From the NCBI GenBank assembly GCA_009835325.1, contig VXWP01000049.1:1-64000 (forward strand): a stretch of DNA of 64,000 nucleotides, written 5' to 3'. The notes below the pieces were generated by a model. That model was not told the DNA's origin. It saw nothing but the letters and a program-made list of their open reading frames with translations, and ran no database searches. Position numbers and translations under genes: made by a program. The DNA comes from Gemmatimonadota bacterium (GTDB lineage Bacteria > JAAXHH01). Shown piece after piece: positions 1-7,760 of the stretch (position 1 is the stretch's first letter; every line of letters starts with the position of its first letter).

Positions 1-812
1 CCCAGCAACCGGTCTTTCTGATCGTCGGTCAGGAAGTCGTATCCCTCCCGGACCAGTCGAAGCTCGTCGGCCAGCGACAGCCAGTTGTGCTTCACCCTGT
101 GATGGCCCGGGTACCCGGTGCCCCACATGGCCCGTTCCACGCCGAAGGCGTCCAGGAGCGCACGGACAAATGGGTGCATGTCGCGGAAGGGGAAAGGCTC
201 CCGCGACCGCCCCTTCACGTCCGATATCTTCACGAACATCCGCTCGTTCCGGGCGAGGTCGAGAATGGGCTGAAAAACCTCCATCCCGGTTTCCGGGTCG
301 GGATATCCCATGTGGTCGATGATCAGCGTCATGTCCGGATGGCGCCGGGCGATCTCGTCAACCTGTGGGGTGTCCCCGGGCTTCATGTGGAACTGGACCA
401 CCGCGTCCCGTGCGGCGAGTTCCTCCCACATGGCCCGGTTGCCCTCAGCCACGAGAATCTGCTCGTCCGGATAGTAGAAGGGGTGGAAACGGAAACCGAC
501 CAGCCCCCGGTCCTCCATCCAGTGCCGGACCTGCTCGGCGTTCCCTTCGGTATCCTGCGGGTCGATCAGGCCGTGCCCCACGAACCGGTCCGGAAACCGG
601 GCCACAGAATCGGACATGTAGCCGTTGTCCCATGTCGACCACGACGTCTGCACCAGCACGCTTGCGTCCACGCCGTTGGCGTCCATGTCCTCGATCAGTT
701 CGTCGGCCGTGCCGGGCTCGTCCGGTTCCGCCGTCCACGTCGGCGCGGTGGGCCCTACCGGGTATCGGGGCGGGTCGATCTCCCAGACGTGTACGTGGGT
801 ATCGACGATCAT
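1..812 (-). CDS. Amidohydrolase-2 family metal-dependent hydrolase (3' end cut by window)
   Basis: The protein begins MIVDTHVHVWEID, the first metal motif (HxH) of the amidohydrolase-2 (TIM-barrel) family that includes ACMSD, LigW-type decarboxylases and sugar lactonases. Other family landmarks are GLVGFRFHP in the middle, a downstream IIDHMG histidine, and a C-terminal barrel segment. About 270 codons are present and the reading runs off the left edge at FLTDDQKDRLLG, so only the last 10–20 residues are probably missing. The usual G(S/T)DYP motif near the end, whose Asp is normally a metal ligand or base, reads GTGYPGHH here. It is followed downstream on the same strand by nothing visible; upstream is the Hyi-like isomerase 42 bp away, so the two may be cotranscribed. 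Substrate is unknown. Confidence 0.85.
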   Translation of the reverse strand, partial: MIVDTHVHVWEIDPPRYPVGPTAPTWTAEPDEPGTADELIEDMDANGVDASVLVQTSWSTWDNGYMSDSVARFPDRFVGHGLIDPQDTEGNAEQVRHWMEDRGLVGFRFHPFYYPDEQILVAEGNRAMWEELAARDAVVQFHMKPGDTPQVDEIARRHPDMTLIIDHMGYPDPETGMEVFQPILDLARNERMFVKISDVKGRSREPFPFRDMHPFVRALLDAFGVERAMWGTGYPGHHRVKHNWLSLADELRLVREGYDFLTDDQKDRLL

Positions 813-854
813 GCGGTTATCCTTATCCTTTAAGAAATATCAGACTGAGGTATA

Positions 855-1616
855 TCAGACATTGCACGTATCATAGGCCGCCTTCATGGCCGCCAGCGGG
901 TCGCCCAGGGGCACGAACTCGTGGCCCACGTACCCCGTGTAACCGGTCTCGGCGATGGCGCGCATGACGGGCGGGTAGTAGATCTCCTGGGTCTCGTCGA
1001 GGTCGTTCCGGCCGGGGTTGCCCGCCGTGTGGAAGTGGCCGATGTGCGCGATGTTGTCCCGGATGGTCCGGATCAGGTCGCCTTCCATGATCTGCATGTG
1101 GTAGATGTCGTAGAGCAGCTTGACCCGCGGCGAACCGACCCCCTCGCAGACGGACACGCCCCAGTCCGTGTAGTCGCACTGGTAGTCCGGGTGGTTCACC
1201 TTGCTGTTGAGCAGTTCCATGCACAGGGTGACGCCCTTCTCCTCGGCCGCTTTCGCGACGCGCAGCAGGCCCTCGATGCAGTTGTCGCGGCCTTCGTCGT
1301 CGGACTTGCCTTCCCGGTTGCCCGAGAAGCAGATCAGGCCGGGGATGCCGTACTCGACGGCCTGGTCCATGTTGGCCAGCAGTTCGTCCTCGATGCGGTC
1401 GTGGTTCTCCCGTTTGTTCAACCCGTCGGGCAGGGAAGCGTGGCCCACGACGATGGCGATGTCCATGCCTGCGTCGCGCACCCGGTTCCAGTGCTCCTCC
1501 GGCAGCATTTCGACGGACGCGTAGCCCATTCGTGCCGCTTCACGGATGAGCGATTCCGGGGTCAGGCCTTCGCGGTTGAAACAACCGAAGCAGATGGACT
1601 GCCTGATGGTGCTCAT
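855..1616 (-). CDS. Hydroxypyruvate isomerase-like sugar-phosphate isomerase/epimerase
   Basis: This 253-residue protein has the TIM-barrel pattern of the AP-endonuclease-2/xylose-isomerase-like superfamily and resembles hydroxypyruvate isomerase (Hyi) most. Support comes from the N-terminal start MSTIRQSICFGCF, the metal-ligand Glu in TLCMELLNSK, the segment LLYDIYHMQIMEGD with Asp and His ligands, HTAGNPGR, and a final GHEFVPLGD. Length fits the family (about 255–265). The ATG is preceded by an AGGAGAC-like ribosome site on the minus strand. Hyi interconverts hydroxypyruvate and tartronate semialdehyde, but this family is broad and a keto-sugar isomerase is also possible. It lies between a PhyH dioxygenase and an amidohydrolase, all minus strand, consistent with a small catabolic operon. 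Confidence 0.82.
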   Translation of the reverse strand: MSTIRQSICFGCFNREGLTPESLIREAARMGYASVEMLPEEHWNRVRDAGMDIAIVVGHASLPDGLNKRENHDRIEDELLANMDQAVEYGIPGLICFSGNREGKSDDEGRDNCIEGLLRVAKAAEEKGVTLCMELLNSKVNHPDYQCDYTDWGVSVCEGVGSPRVKLLYDIYHMQIMEGDLIRTIRDNIAHIGHFHTAGNPGRNDLDETQEIYYPPVMRAIAETGYTGYVGHEFVPLGDPLAAMKAAYDTCNV

Positions 1617-1677
1617 GAAAGTCTCCTGTCAGATATGGCGTGCCGCAGCCGCCCTGCCTGGCCAGTGCCGCGCGCCG

Positions 1678-2481
1678 TCACCCGTACGCGCCGTGCTCCA
1701 GAAACCCGAACAGGCGTTTCTGGCGGGGATCGGCGTCCCGGTACACGTGCTCGGGCATGGTGTAGTCGATGAAGGGGAAGTACTTGTGACCGATAACGCG
1801 CCGCGCGTAGGTGATCTGGGTGATGTACCGCGTGCGGTCGCTCCGGTTCGGCCCGCCCCGGTGCCAGACCTGGTTGTTGAACATGGCGACACTGCCCGCC
1901 GGGCCGAGGTTGTAGTGGATCCGGTCCTCCCACTCGGTGCCCTCCAGCGAATCGGGACAGGGGCGGCCGAAGAGGTGGGATCCCGGGATGACTTCCGTGC
2001 CGCCGTGTTCGGGTTCGGTGACGTCGGTGAGATAGTAGTTGCAGGTAAAGAAGAGGACCGGAAGTCGGATGTTCTGTGGAGGGTCTCCATCCGTCACCAG
2101 GAAATGCGGCGCGTCGTCCTGGTGCCACTGGAAGGACCCGCCGGGACGCGTCTTAAAGGAGTTGTTGTGGATGACGTGGCAGTTCTCGGCGACCAATGCC
2201 TCGGCGAAGCTGACGATGGGCTCGAGGTCGAAGAGGCGGCGGTTCGTCTCGCTGAACTCGAACATGCGGTGGCACAGGGCCATGTACTCGCTGACTGAAT
2301 TGAGCCCGTTGGGGTTCTCCCGCAAGCCGTAGTCCAGGTCCCCGCGCAGGGCCTCGCACCAGTCGGGCGGCAGCACGCTCTCCAGGAAGAGGAATCCCTG
2401 GCGGTTGAACGTATCGACCCAGTCCTGGATCTGCGCTGGTTCGGCGACTTTGCCACCCAGGGAGATTGTGCCGGTGGTCAT
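1678..2481 (-). CDS. Phytanoyl-CoA dioxygenase (PhyH) family Fe(II)/2-oxoglutarate oxygenase
   Basis: A 267-residue PhyH-type double-stranded beta-helix oxygenase. The iron facial triad is visible as FQWHQDD (His120, Asp122) and NNQVWHRGG (His207), and an Arg in SDRTRYITQ a few residues later is suited to bind 2-oxoglutarate. Other family signatures are the N-terminal FNRQGFLFLESVLP and GGTEVIPGSHLFG. The reading frame stays open 74 codons further upstream, but that extension is low-complexity and covers the promoter region of the neighbouring toxin–antitoxin operon, so the ATG that gives MTTGTISLGG is chosen. Bacterial PhyH proteins hydroxylate many small molecules; the substrate here cannot be told. 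It probably heads the minus-strand run with the Hyi-like isomerase. Confidence 0.86.
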   Translation of the reverse strand: MTTGTISLGGKVAEPAQIQDWVDTFNRQGFLFLESVLPPDWCEALRGDLDYGLRENPNGLNSVSEYMALCHRMFEFSETNRRLFDLEPIVSFAEALVAENCHVIHNNSFKTRPGGSFQWHQDDAPHFLVTDGDPPQNIRLPVLFFTCNYYLTDVTEPEHGGTEVIPGSHLFGRPCPDSLEGTEWEDRIHYNLGPAGSVAMFNNQVWHRGGPNRSDRTRYITQITYARRVIGHKYFPFIDYTMPEHVYRDADPRQKRLFGFLEHGAYG

Positions 2482-2632
2482 GCCGATTCCGATTTTGGCG
2501 TTTAAGGTCACGTACAAAGCGAGTGTGTTCCAGCGTACGTAGCATCGAATAAAACCCGGCGGAAACGACAAGGCAAGGGTTAAGTCCGGCCTCACGGCAT
2601 TGGAAGATGATCGTCCGATGGGTCGGTTTTTC

Positions 2633-2669
2633 TTGACATTCCCAAAATAACTAGTTATCTGACTAGTTA
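2633..2669 (+). promoter_or_regulatory. Promoter with overlapping palindromic operator of the toxin–antitoxin operon
   Basis: TTGACA at 2633–2638 is separated by 17 nt from a weak -10 (TATCTG, 2656–2661). An 8-bp perfect inverted repeat, TAACTAGT (2648–2655) and ACTAGTTA (2662–2669) around a 6-nt spacer, straddles the -10. This is the placement expected for autorepression by a Phd/YefM antitoxin. It lies 55 nt before the antitoxin ATG. Promoter activity is inferred, the sequence symmetry is seen. Confidence 0.6.
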
Positions 2670-2723
2670 GATTATCGTTCTTCGATCCAACTGAGAACGT
2701 CAATCTTTGATCAGGCTACTATC

Positions 2724-3011
2724 ATGGACAGGGAATGGCAGGTCCAGGAAGCGAAGGCGAAGTTCAGCGAACTCCTCGAAACGAGCCGGGAGGAGGGTCC
2801 TCAGGTCGTGACCAAGCGGGGCGTGAAAACGGCCGTGCTGGTTTCCATCGAAACGTGGGAACGAATGGAGCGGTCGGCCCGGCTTGGCCTGAAGGACCTG
2901 CTGCTGTCGCCGGAAGCGCGCACCGAGTCCCTGACGCCACTGCGGGAACGGCGTCGATCGCGCGGGACGGCAGACCCGGCAGGCCCGGCAGGCCCGGCAG
3001 ACCCGGATTGA
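2724..3011 (+). CDS. Phd/YefM-family antitoxin
   Basis: A 95-residue protein with the classic prevent-host-death N-terminal fold: WQVQEAKAKFSELLETS followed by PQVVTKRGVKTAVLVSIETWERM. This part binds DNA as a dimer and represses its own operon. The C-terminal part, which would neutralise the toxin, is short and basic and ends in a Gly-Pro-Ala repeat encoded by a 9-bp tandem repeat (GGCCCGGCA type). The toxin ATG lies only 3 nt after the stop, so translation is probably coupled. The palindrome over the upstream promoter is the likely binding site. Confidence 0.9.
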   Translation: MDREWQVQEAKAKFSELLETSREEGPQVVTKRGVKTAVLVSIETWERMERSARLGLKDLLLSPEARTESLTPLRERRRSRGTADPAGPAGPADPD

Positions 3012-3014
3012 CCC

Positions 3015-3452
3015 ATGTATCTACTGGATACCGAAGTCGTATCGGAACTGCGCAGGAGCCAGCCGCACCAGGATGCGCTGGAGTGGTTTTTGGGACTGGC
3101 CCCGGACCAGGTCTACCTTTCCGCCGTGACCGTGGGCGAGATTCAGACGGGCATCGAGTTCGCCCGGGCAAAGGATGCTTCCCGGGCCGCGGAACTGGAG
3201 ACCTGGATGGGCAAGCTGATGGATTCCCAACGTGTCCTTCCCATGGATCCGGCGGTCTTCCGGGTGTGGGGAAAGCTCCTATACCGCCGGTGGGACGTTC
3301 GCATGACCGACGCCATGATCGCCGCGACGGCCGTGGTGCACCGGCTGACCGTGGTCACCGGAGATCCGGAATCCTATGACCGGCTCGGTGTCGAAACGCT
3401 GAATCCATACGAGAAGGACTCTGCCGTCCAGCGGAGCGCCGGGCATGTATGA
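3015..3452 (+). CDS. PIN-domain ribonuclease toxin (VapC-like, FitB-type)
   Basis: A 145-residue PIN-domain protein of the VapC/FitB kind. The four acidic active-site residues are in place: Asp5 in MYLLDTEVVSEL, Glu42 in TVGEIQTGIE, Asp99 in MTDAMIAATA and Asp117 in VVTGDPESYDRLG. Such toxins cleave tRNA or rRNA in a Mg2+-dependent way and are held inactive by the cognate antitoxin encoded just upstream. The natural family end would be around LNPYEKD; the extra tail AVQRSAGHV is read from the first copy of a 37-bp tandem repeat that begins at 3423, so the tail looks like an accidental extension. The family usually pairs with Phd- or VapB-type antitoxins. Confidence 0.9.
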   Translation: MYLLDTEVVSELRRSQPHQDALEWFLGLAPDQVYLSAVTVGEIQTGIEFARAKDASRAAELETWMGKLMDSQRVLPMDPAVFRVWGKLLYRRWDVRMTDAMIAATAVVHRLTVVTGDPESYDRLGVETLNPYEKDSAVQRSAGHV

Positions 3453-3533
3453 CGTGGACGCCGTCCAGCGGAGCGCCGGGCATGTATGACGTGGACGCCT
3501 TTCAGAGGAGCACCCGGCATGTATGACGTGGAC
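3423..3533. repeat. Three tandem 37-bp units spanning toxin end and enolase-gene start
   Basis: Units lie at 3423–3459, 3460–3496 and 3497–3533. The first two are identical; the third has several differences in its first half. Each unit ends in GCATGTATGACGTGGAC, i.e. a copy of the start codon and first codons of the downstream enolase-superfamily gene together with a GGAG-like ribosome site. Because 37 is not a multiple of 3, the two upstream starts are in other frames. Only the third copy, with GAGGAG 8 nt before ATG 3519, leads into the gene. Confidence 0.9.
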
Positions 3534-4901
3534 GCCATCGCCGCCTTCGACCGGGAGAACGTGGCGGACATCAAGGCCCGCCAGGGCCGGATCAACGAGG
3601 ACGGGTACTCGGCCGGTCTGAAGATCACGGACGTGCGTACCTGGCGTGTGCTGATGCCGTGGCGGGGCACGAAGCGATGGGACGGGTCCGCGGAGGGGTT
3701 CTCATTCGCCGAATTCGAAACAGACCAGGGCCTGGTGGGCGTAGCCGAAGGTTTGTCCAGCGAGGCCGACGCGCTGCGTTCCCGGGTCCTGGGAAAAAAC
3801 CCCTTCGAACCGGAGGTCCGCGGGCTTTTGGGCCTGGCCTACTGGGACCTGGCCGGCAAGGTCGCCGGCAAGCCCCTCTACCGGTACCTGCGCGAGGTCT
3901 TCGAACTCGACACGCCCGTGGCCACGAAGATCCCCATCGCAGCCTACACCTGGTGCCGCTTCCCCGATGTCAACGGCGAGCACGAGGTGGCCTTCGACAC
4001 CTATCCGCAGCACGTGAAGTCGCTCATGGAGGACGAGACCTTCCGGATCATCAAGCTGTCCATGTGCGATTTCGAGCCTCACCGTTACGTCGAACTCGTC
4101 CACAACATCCGCGACGAGGCCGGCTTCGACGTGGACATCCGCGTCGATCCCCACGCGTCGTGGAGCGAGAGCGAAGCCCTGCGGTTCATGCAGGGGGTGG
4201 AGGACTGCCGGATCGAGTGGATCGAGGAACCCGTCGGCGGCCGGTTCGAGAACATCTTCCGCGCCGGCCACCGCCTGCGGCTCATGAGCAGCATCCCCAT
4301 ATCGTCCCATGCCTGGCTGCCGCCGCTCCGGCGGGATTCGGCGCCCCGTCCCTACGGTGCCTATGTTTCCGGCCGTTACGGCGACGAGACGCTGGACCAG
4401 CCGCTGGACCTTGGCGTCATGCGCCGCCACGTGGCCGCAGACGTGACCGCGCCGGACGCCTACGCGGGGCCGCTGGCCCTCAAGCGGTACTACGACACCG
4501 CCCGGTTCATGGGCATGGAACTGGGCATGCACAGCGCCTACGAACTGGGGCCGGGCACGGCCATACGCCTCCACGTCGCCGCCTTCGCCTTCCCCTACAC
4601 CATACCCTATCACATCGTGCACGGAAACGGGACCATGCCCATGTCGCTCCACGGCCTGGACGCCCATTACAACCAGTGGGTGGGCGACGTCATCAAGGGC
4701 GGCAAGATGCCCTACGAAGACGGGTGCCTCCGCGTACCCGAGGGACCCGGCCTGGGCGTGGAACTCGACCTCGACCTGCTGGACGAATACCGGTGGACGG
4801 AAGAGAAGCAGGATCTGCACACCCGCCACATCGAGGCGATCCGGGCGAACCATCTCGACCGGCTGGGCTGGCGCAAGGACCGGATGGGATGGCTGAGGTA
4901 G
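3519..4901 (+). CDS. Enolase-superfamily (mandelate racemase/muconate lactonizing-like) enzyme
   Basis: A 460-residue member of the enolase superfamily. The N-terminal capping region contains ITDVRTWRVLMPWRG and GLVGVAEGLSSEAD, followed by the barrel with GLAYWDLAGKVAGKPLYRYL. Further on come FRIIKLSMCDFEPH, DIRVDPHASWSESEALRF (metal Asp), IEWIEEPVGG (metal Glu) and, near the end, MELGMHSAYELGPGTA. These fit acid-sugar dehydratases or racemases, which abstract an alpha proton next to a carboxylate using Mg2+. ATG 3519 is chosen over the upstream in-frame ATG 3486 because it has GAGGAG at good distance and belongs to the intact third repeat unit. Substrate is unknown; the neighbourhood suggests a sugar acid. 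Confidence 0.85.
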   Translation: MYDVDAIAAFDRENVADIKARQGRINEDGYSAGLKITDVRTWRVLMPWRGTKRWDGSAEGFSFAEFETDQGLVGVAEGLSSEADALRSRVLGKNPFEPEVRGLLGLAYWDLAGKVAGKPLYRYLREVFELDTPVATKIPIAAYTWCRFPDVNGEHEVAFDTYPQHVKSLMEDETFRIIKLSMCDFEPHRYVELVHNIRDEAGFDVDIRVDPHASWSESEALRFMQGVEDCRIEWIEEPVGGRFENIFRAGHRLRLMSSIPISSHAWLPPLRRDSAPRPYGAYVSGRYGDETLDQPLDLGVMRRHVAADVTAPDAYAGPLALKRYYDTARFMGMELGMHSAYELGPGTAIRLHVAAFAFPYTIPYHIVHGNGTMPMSLHGLDAHYNQWVGDVIKGGKMPYEDGCLRVPEGPGLGVELDLDLLDEYRWTEEKQDLHTRHIEAIRANHLDRLGWRKDRMGWLR

Positions 4902-4920
4902 ACGAGCCGACTGCGCCGCC

Positions 4921-5016
4921 GCGCCGACCGCGCCGCCGCGCCGACCGCGCCGCCGTGCCGACCGCCAGCCGTCCACGCGGCGCCAGCCGTCCACGTGGCG
5001 CCAGCCGTCCACGTGG
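4921..5016. repeat. GC-rich minisatellites between convergent genes
   Basis: Two kinds of tandem unit sit between the enolase-gene stop and the MFS-gene stop. A 17-bp unit (GCGCCGACCGCGCCGCC) occurs twice at 4921–4954, with degenerate flanking copies. An 18-bp unit (CGCCAGCCGTCCACGYGG) occurs three times at 4963–5016. No coding or hairpin role is evident. Confidence 0.85.
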
Positions 5017-5026
5017 CCGTCGCTCC

Positions 5027-6256
5027 TCAGTCCTTCCGCAACCCGCCCAACCTCCACAGCACACTGACGACCCCCAGGCTGGCGATCCCGCCGCAAATCG
5101 TGAGGGCCAGGGGCGCGCCCGCCACCGCGGCCAGCCCGCCGACGAGCAGGCGGCCGGGCGGACCGCCGCCGATGGCGAGGACGAGTAGGCCCATGACCCG
5201 GGGCCGCATGGCGTCGCTGGACGTGCGGAGGACGATGGAGGACTGCATGATCCCGAACCCGGTCTGCCCGACGCCCACCAGGATCAGCATCAGGAGCGAA
5301 AGCGGGAAGGACGTCGACAGGGCGAAGACCAGCGTGGCCAGGGCGTTGACCAGGGAACTGATGGAGAAAACCAGGCCGTCGCGGTAGTGCTGGCCCAGCC
5401 GGTCGATGAGGGCGATGCCGAGGATGGATCCGACGCCGGTGCCCGCGCCGAGGATGCCCAGTTCCAGGGGGCCGAGGAAGAGGACGTCCCGTACGAAGAC
5501 GGGCAGCAGGACCTGGTAGGAGAAGGCGAAGGCGTTCATGATGAAGGTGATGATCAGCACGCCCGAGATCCTGGGATGCCGGCGCGAATACCGGTAGCCG
5601 AGGAGCAGGTCCTTCCAGGGACCGAGCCGTCCCTTCTTCCGGCCTTTCCGGTCCGTAGCGGCGGAGAGCCGGACGATCACGACGATCTGGACGACCTGCA
5701 GGAGGAAGAGAGCCAGGAAGCCGCCCTTCGTCCCGGCGAACTCGAGCAGGATGCCGCTCATGAGCGGCCCGATCAGCCGGGAGATGTTCTGGGGCACCGT
5801 CTCCAGCACCATGGCGTCCGTCGTCCGGTCCTTGCCCACCAGGTCCGGGATGAGCGCCCGGCGGCAGGACCAGTCGTAGGCGCTGCCCAGGCCGATCAGG
5901 ACGGATCCGATGACGACGTGCCAGAAGGCCAGGTGGCCGAGCAGGGCGAGGATCCAGAAGAGGCCGTTGACGAAGCAGTTGATGAACTGGGCGTTGACGA
6001 TCAGCCAGCGGTAGCTCACGTACCGGACCACCGTGCTGAAGAAGGGGCCGAAGAGCATGAACGGCGCCATGCGGCAGAAGCTGACCAGCGCCACCATGCC
6101 GGCCGAGTCGGTCAGTTCCAGCACGACCCAGCCAACGATCAGTTCATCCATCCAGCGCGTCTGCCACCAGATGCTGCTGGAAATCCAGAGGTTACGGAAA
6201 TCGGGGATGGAAAGCAGGCGGGCCGCTTTCCAGCGTGAGCCGAGCCGGACGAACAT
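5027..6256 (-). CDS. Major facilitator superfamily transporter (MFS_3/EntS-like)
   Basis: A 409-residue integral membrane protein with about 12 hydrophobic segments in two halves, split by a cytoplasmic loop rich in Lys/Arg (ATDRKGRKKGRLGPWKD). The start RLLSIPDFRNLWISSSIWW and the motif-A-like loop region resemble the MFS_3 group that includes enterobactin exporter EntS and many uncharacterised proton-driven exporters. It is likely an inner-membrane exporter, with substrate unknown. It is convergent with the enolase gene, with tandem repeats between them, and divergent from the PIG-L gene. The start ATG gives MFVRLGSRWKAARLL, a plausible positive N-terminus. Confidence 0.85.
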   Translation of the reverse strand: MFVRLGSRWKAARLLSIPDFRNLWISSSIWWQTRWMDELIVGWVVLELTDSAGMVALVSFCRMAPFMLFGPFFSTVVRYVSYRWLIVNAQFINCFVNGLFWILALLGHLAFWHVVIGSVLIGLGSAYDWSCRRALIPDLVGKDRTTDAMVLETVPQNISRLIGPLMSGILLEFAGTKGGFLALFLLQVVQIVVIVRLSAATDRKGRKKGRLGPWKDLLLGYRYSRRHPRISGVLIITFIMNAFAFSYQVLLPVFVRDVLFLGPLELGILGAGTGVGSILGIALIDRLGQHYRDGLVFSISSLVNALATLVFALSTSFPLSLLMLILVGVGQTGFGIMQSSIVLRTSSDAMRPRVMGLLVLAIGGGPPGRLLVGGLAAVAGAPLALTICGGIASLGVVSVLWRLGGLRKD

Positions 6257-6278
6257 GGACGCCCTGTGGAAAATCCTG

Positions 6279-6306
6279 TTGACGGGCAGGTGGGACCATC
6301 TATATT
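6279..6306 (+). promoter_or_regulatory. Candidate sigma-70 promoter upstream of the PIG-L gene
   Basis: TTGACG (6279–6284), 16 nt, then TATATT (6301–6306). It points rightward into the PIG-L–mutarotase–isomerase run, with a leader of about 170 nt before ATG 6482. The match is good but untested. Confidence 0.45.
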
Positions 6307-6481
6307 CCGATTTATCTTAAGCGATCGGCACCACCGATAACCGGATCTCCTCGTCGTCTGCCGACAATCCGGCCCGCGGTGATTCTGGGACAAGAAAGCC
6401 TTTCTATCGGCCACAGTCAAGCGTTCCGCATACCCTTTCGAACACCGTGATCACGCCTGCTCGAAATAGGGGAGTGTCGTC

Positions 6482-7342
6482 ATGAGCGACGGGCTTCGCA
6501 TCCTGTCCATCGGTGCGCATCCGGCGGACATATTCGACCAGTCGGGCGGCGCCATGGCCCATCACACCGCCCGCGGCGACTGGGTGGGATGCGTCGTGCT
6601 GACCCACGGCGCTCGCGTGCACGACAAGGTCATCAGCGACGACATGTTCCACGCGGATGAGGTGCCGGACGGGGACACCCTGAAGCGGATGATGGCGGAA
6701 CGGTCCGACGTAAAGGCGGAAGAGGTGAAATCGGCGTGCCGTGCCCTCGGCGTGGAGGACGTCTGGTTCATGGGCGCGGATGATGCCGTGCTCCTGCCCG
6801 ACCGGCCGATCGTGCGCCAGCTCGCCAGCCTGCTGCGGGAACTGAAGCCGGATATCATCCTCACCCATTTCCCCGACGAGGGCGGCGGCACCTGGAACCC
6901 CCACGCGGTGGCCGGCCGCATCGTCATGCTCGCCATGGGGCTGGCCGGTTCCGTCGACCCCGGCGACCGGCATCCGCCCCACCAGGTGGCCCAGGTGTTC
7001 TACTGGGGCTGCGGCGGGGCGAGCCTGCCCAGGAACGTCTGGGACGCCCGCGGCGGGTACTACAACGATGTCTTCATCGACATCACGGACGTGGTCGAGA
7101 AGAAACTGGCGGCGCTGGACGCACTGGTGAGCCAGGGCTACGGCGGCGCCTACGCGCGCAAGCGCATCGAGACGTCCGACGGGGCCTTCGGAAGCGCGGG
7201 CCACGTCGCCTACGCCGAAGGTTTCATTTCGCTCAATGCCGAAACCCACTACTACTTCCCCGTCTCGTCCTACGCCCTCGAACGGGCCCGCAGGTCGGAC
7301 CACGAGAACATCGAGAAAGTCAGTTACAAGTACGAAGCGTGA
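6482..7342 (+). CDS. PIG-L (LmbE/MshB-like) family protein with altered AHPDD motif
   Basis: A 286-residue protein of the PIG-L/LmbE fold, a family of zinc N-deacetylases acting on GlcNAc-type sugars (MshB, BshB, DacB). It starts ILSIGAHPADIFDQSGG, matching the AHPDD zinc-binding motif, and has the later THFPDEGGGTWNPHAVAG segment with the other likely ligands. In the first motif the residue equivalent to the general base (Asp15 in MshB) is Ala, whereas His13 and Asp16 are retained. So zinc may still bind while normal deacetylation chemistry is in doubt. GGGGAG lies 7 nt before the ATG. Its stop overlaps the mutarotase region, and both are probably cotranscribed. Confidence 0.85.
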   Translation: MSDGLRILSIGAHPADIFDQSGGAMAHHTARGDWVGCVVLTHGARVHDKVISDDMFHADEVPDGDTLKRMMAERSDVKAEEVKSACRALGVEDVWFMGADDAVLLPDRPIVRQLASLLRELKPDIILTHFPDEGGGTWNPHAVAGRIVMLAMGLAGSVDPGDRHPPHQVAQVFYWGCGGASLPRNVWDARGGYYNDVFIDITDVVEKKLAALDALVSQGYGGAYARKRIETSDGAFGSAGHVAYAEGFISLNAETHYYFPVSSYALERARRSDHENIEKVSYKYEA

Positions 7343-7353
7343 AGGAGATTACC

Positions 7354-7674
7354 ATGCAACGGGTCGGGTTCATTTTGAAAGTCAAGGAAGACATGATCGA
7401 AGGCTACAAGAAGCACCACCGGGAGGTCTGGCCGGAGATGCTGGAGGCGTTGCAAGACGCCGGCTGGCGCAACTACTCGCTGTTCATGCGCGAGGACGGA
7501 CTGCTCTTCGGTTACTGCGAGACCCCGGATTTCGAGAAGGCGCTGGCCAGGATGGCGGAGACGGACGTCAACGCACGCTGGCAGGAGTTCATGGCACCCT
7601 ATTTCGAGAACCTCGGCGGCAAGCACGCCGACGAGAACATGGTCCCGCTGGAGCAGGTTTTCTACCTGGAATGA
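7354..7674 (+). CDS. L-rhamnose mutarotase family protein
   Basis: A 106-residue ferredoxin-like protein of the RhaM/RhaU family, which interconverts alpha and beta anomers of L-rhamnose. It has the family marks MQRVGFILKVKEDMIEGYKKHH, VWPEMLEALQDAGWRNYSLF, and MARMAETDVNARWQEFMAP. A GTG at 7339 would overlap the previous stop, but ATG 7354 has AAGGAG six bases upstream and gives the normal family length, so it is preferred. In the context of sugar isomerases and a PIG-L protein, it probably serves uptake of a deoxy-sugar or related aldose. No rhamnose kinase or aldolase is visible in the window. Confidence 0.88.
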   Translation: MQRVGFILKVKEDMIEGYKKHHREVWPEMLEALQDAGWRNYSLFMREDGLLFGYCETPDFEKALARMAETDVNARWQEFMAPYFENLGGKHADENMVPLEQVFYLE

Positions 7675-7701
7675 CAGGTTTCTGCCCGAACTAAAAGTAA
7701 A

Positions 7702-7718
7702 GCGCGCCCCCCGCGCGC
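7702..7718. other. GC-rich hairpin between mutarotase and next gene
   Basis: GCGCGC (7702–7707) and GCGCGC (7713–7718) form a 6-bp stem with a C5 loop. On the plus strand no T-tract follows, but on the minus strand it is followed by TTTACTTTTAG. It may stop antisense transcription or be a transcript-end structure. Two near-copies of GCGCAGGTAACA follow it. Confidence 0.35.
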
Positions 7719-7760
7719 AGGTAACACCCGCGCAGGGTAACAGGGGTAAAACAAGACCAC

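Noticed and set aside
2482-2703. N-terminal extension of the PhyH protein
   Set aside because: The 74 extra residues are unlike the family and cover the toxin–antitoxin promoter and palindrome.
3423-3533. CRISPR array
   Set aside because: Units are directly adjacent with no spacers and there are no cas genes.
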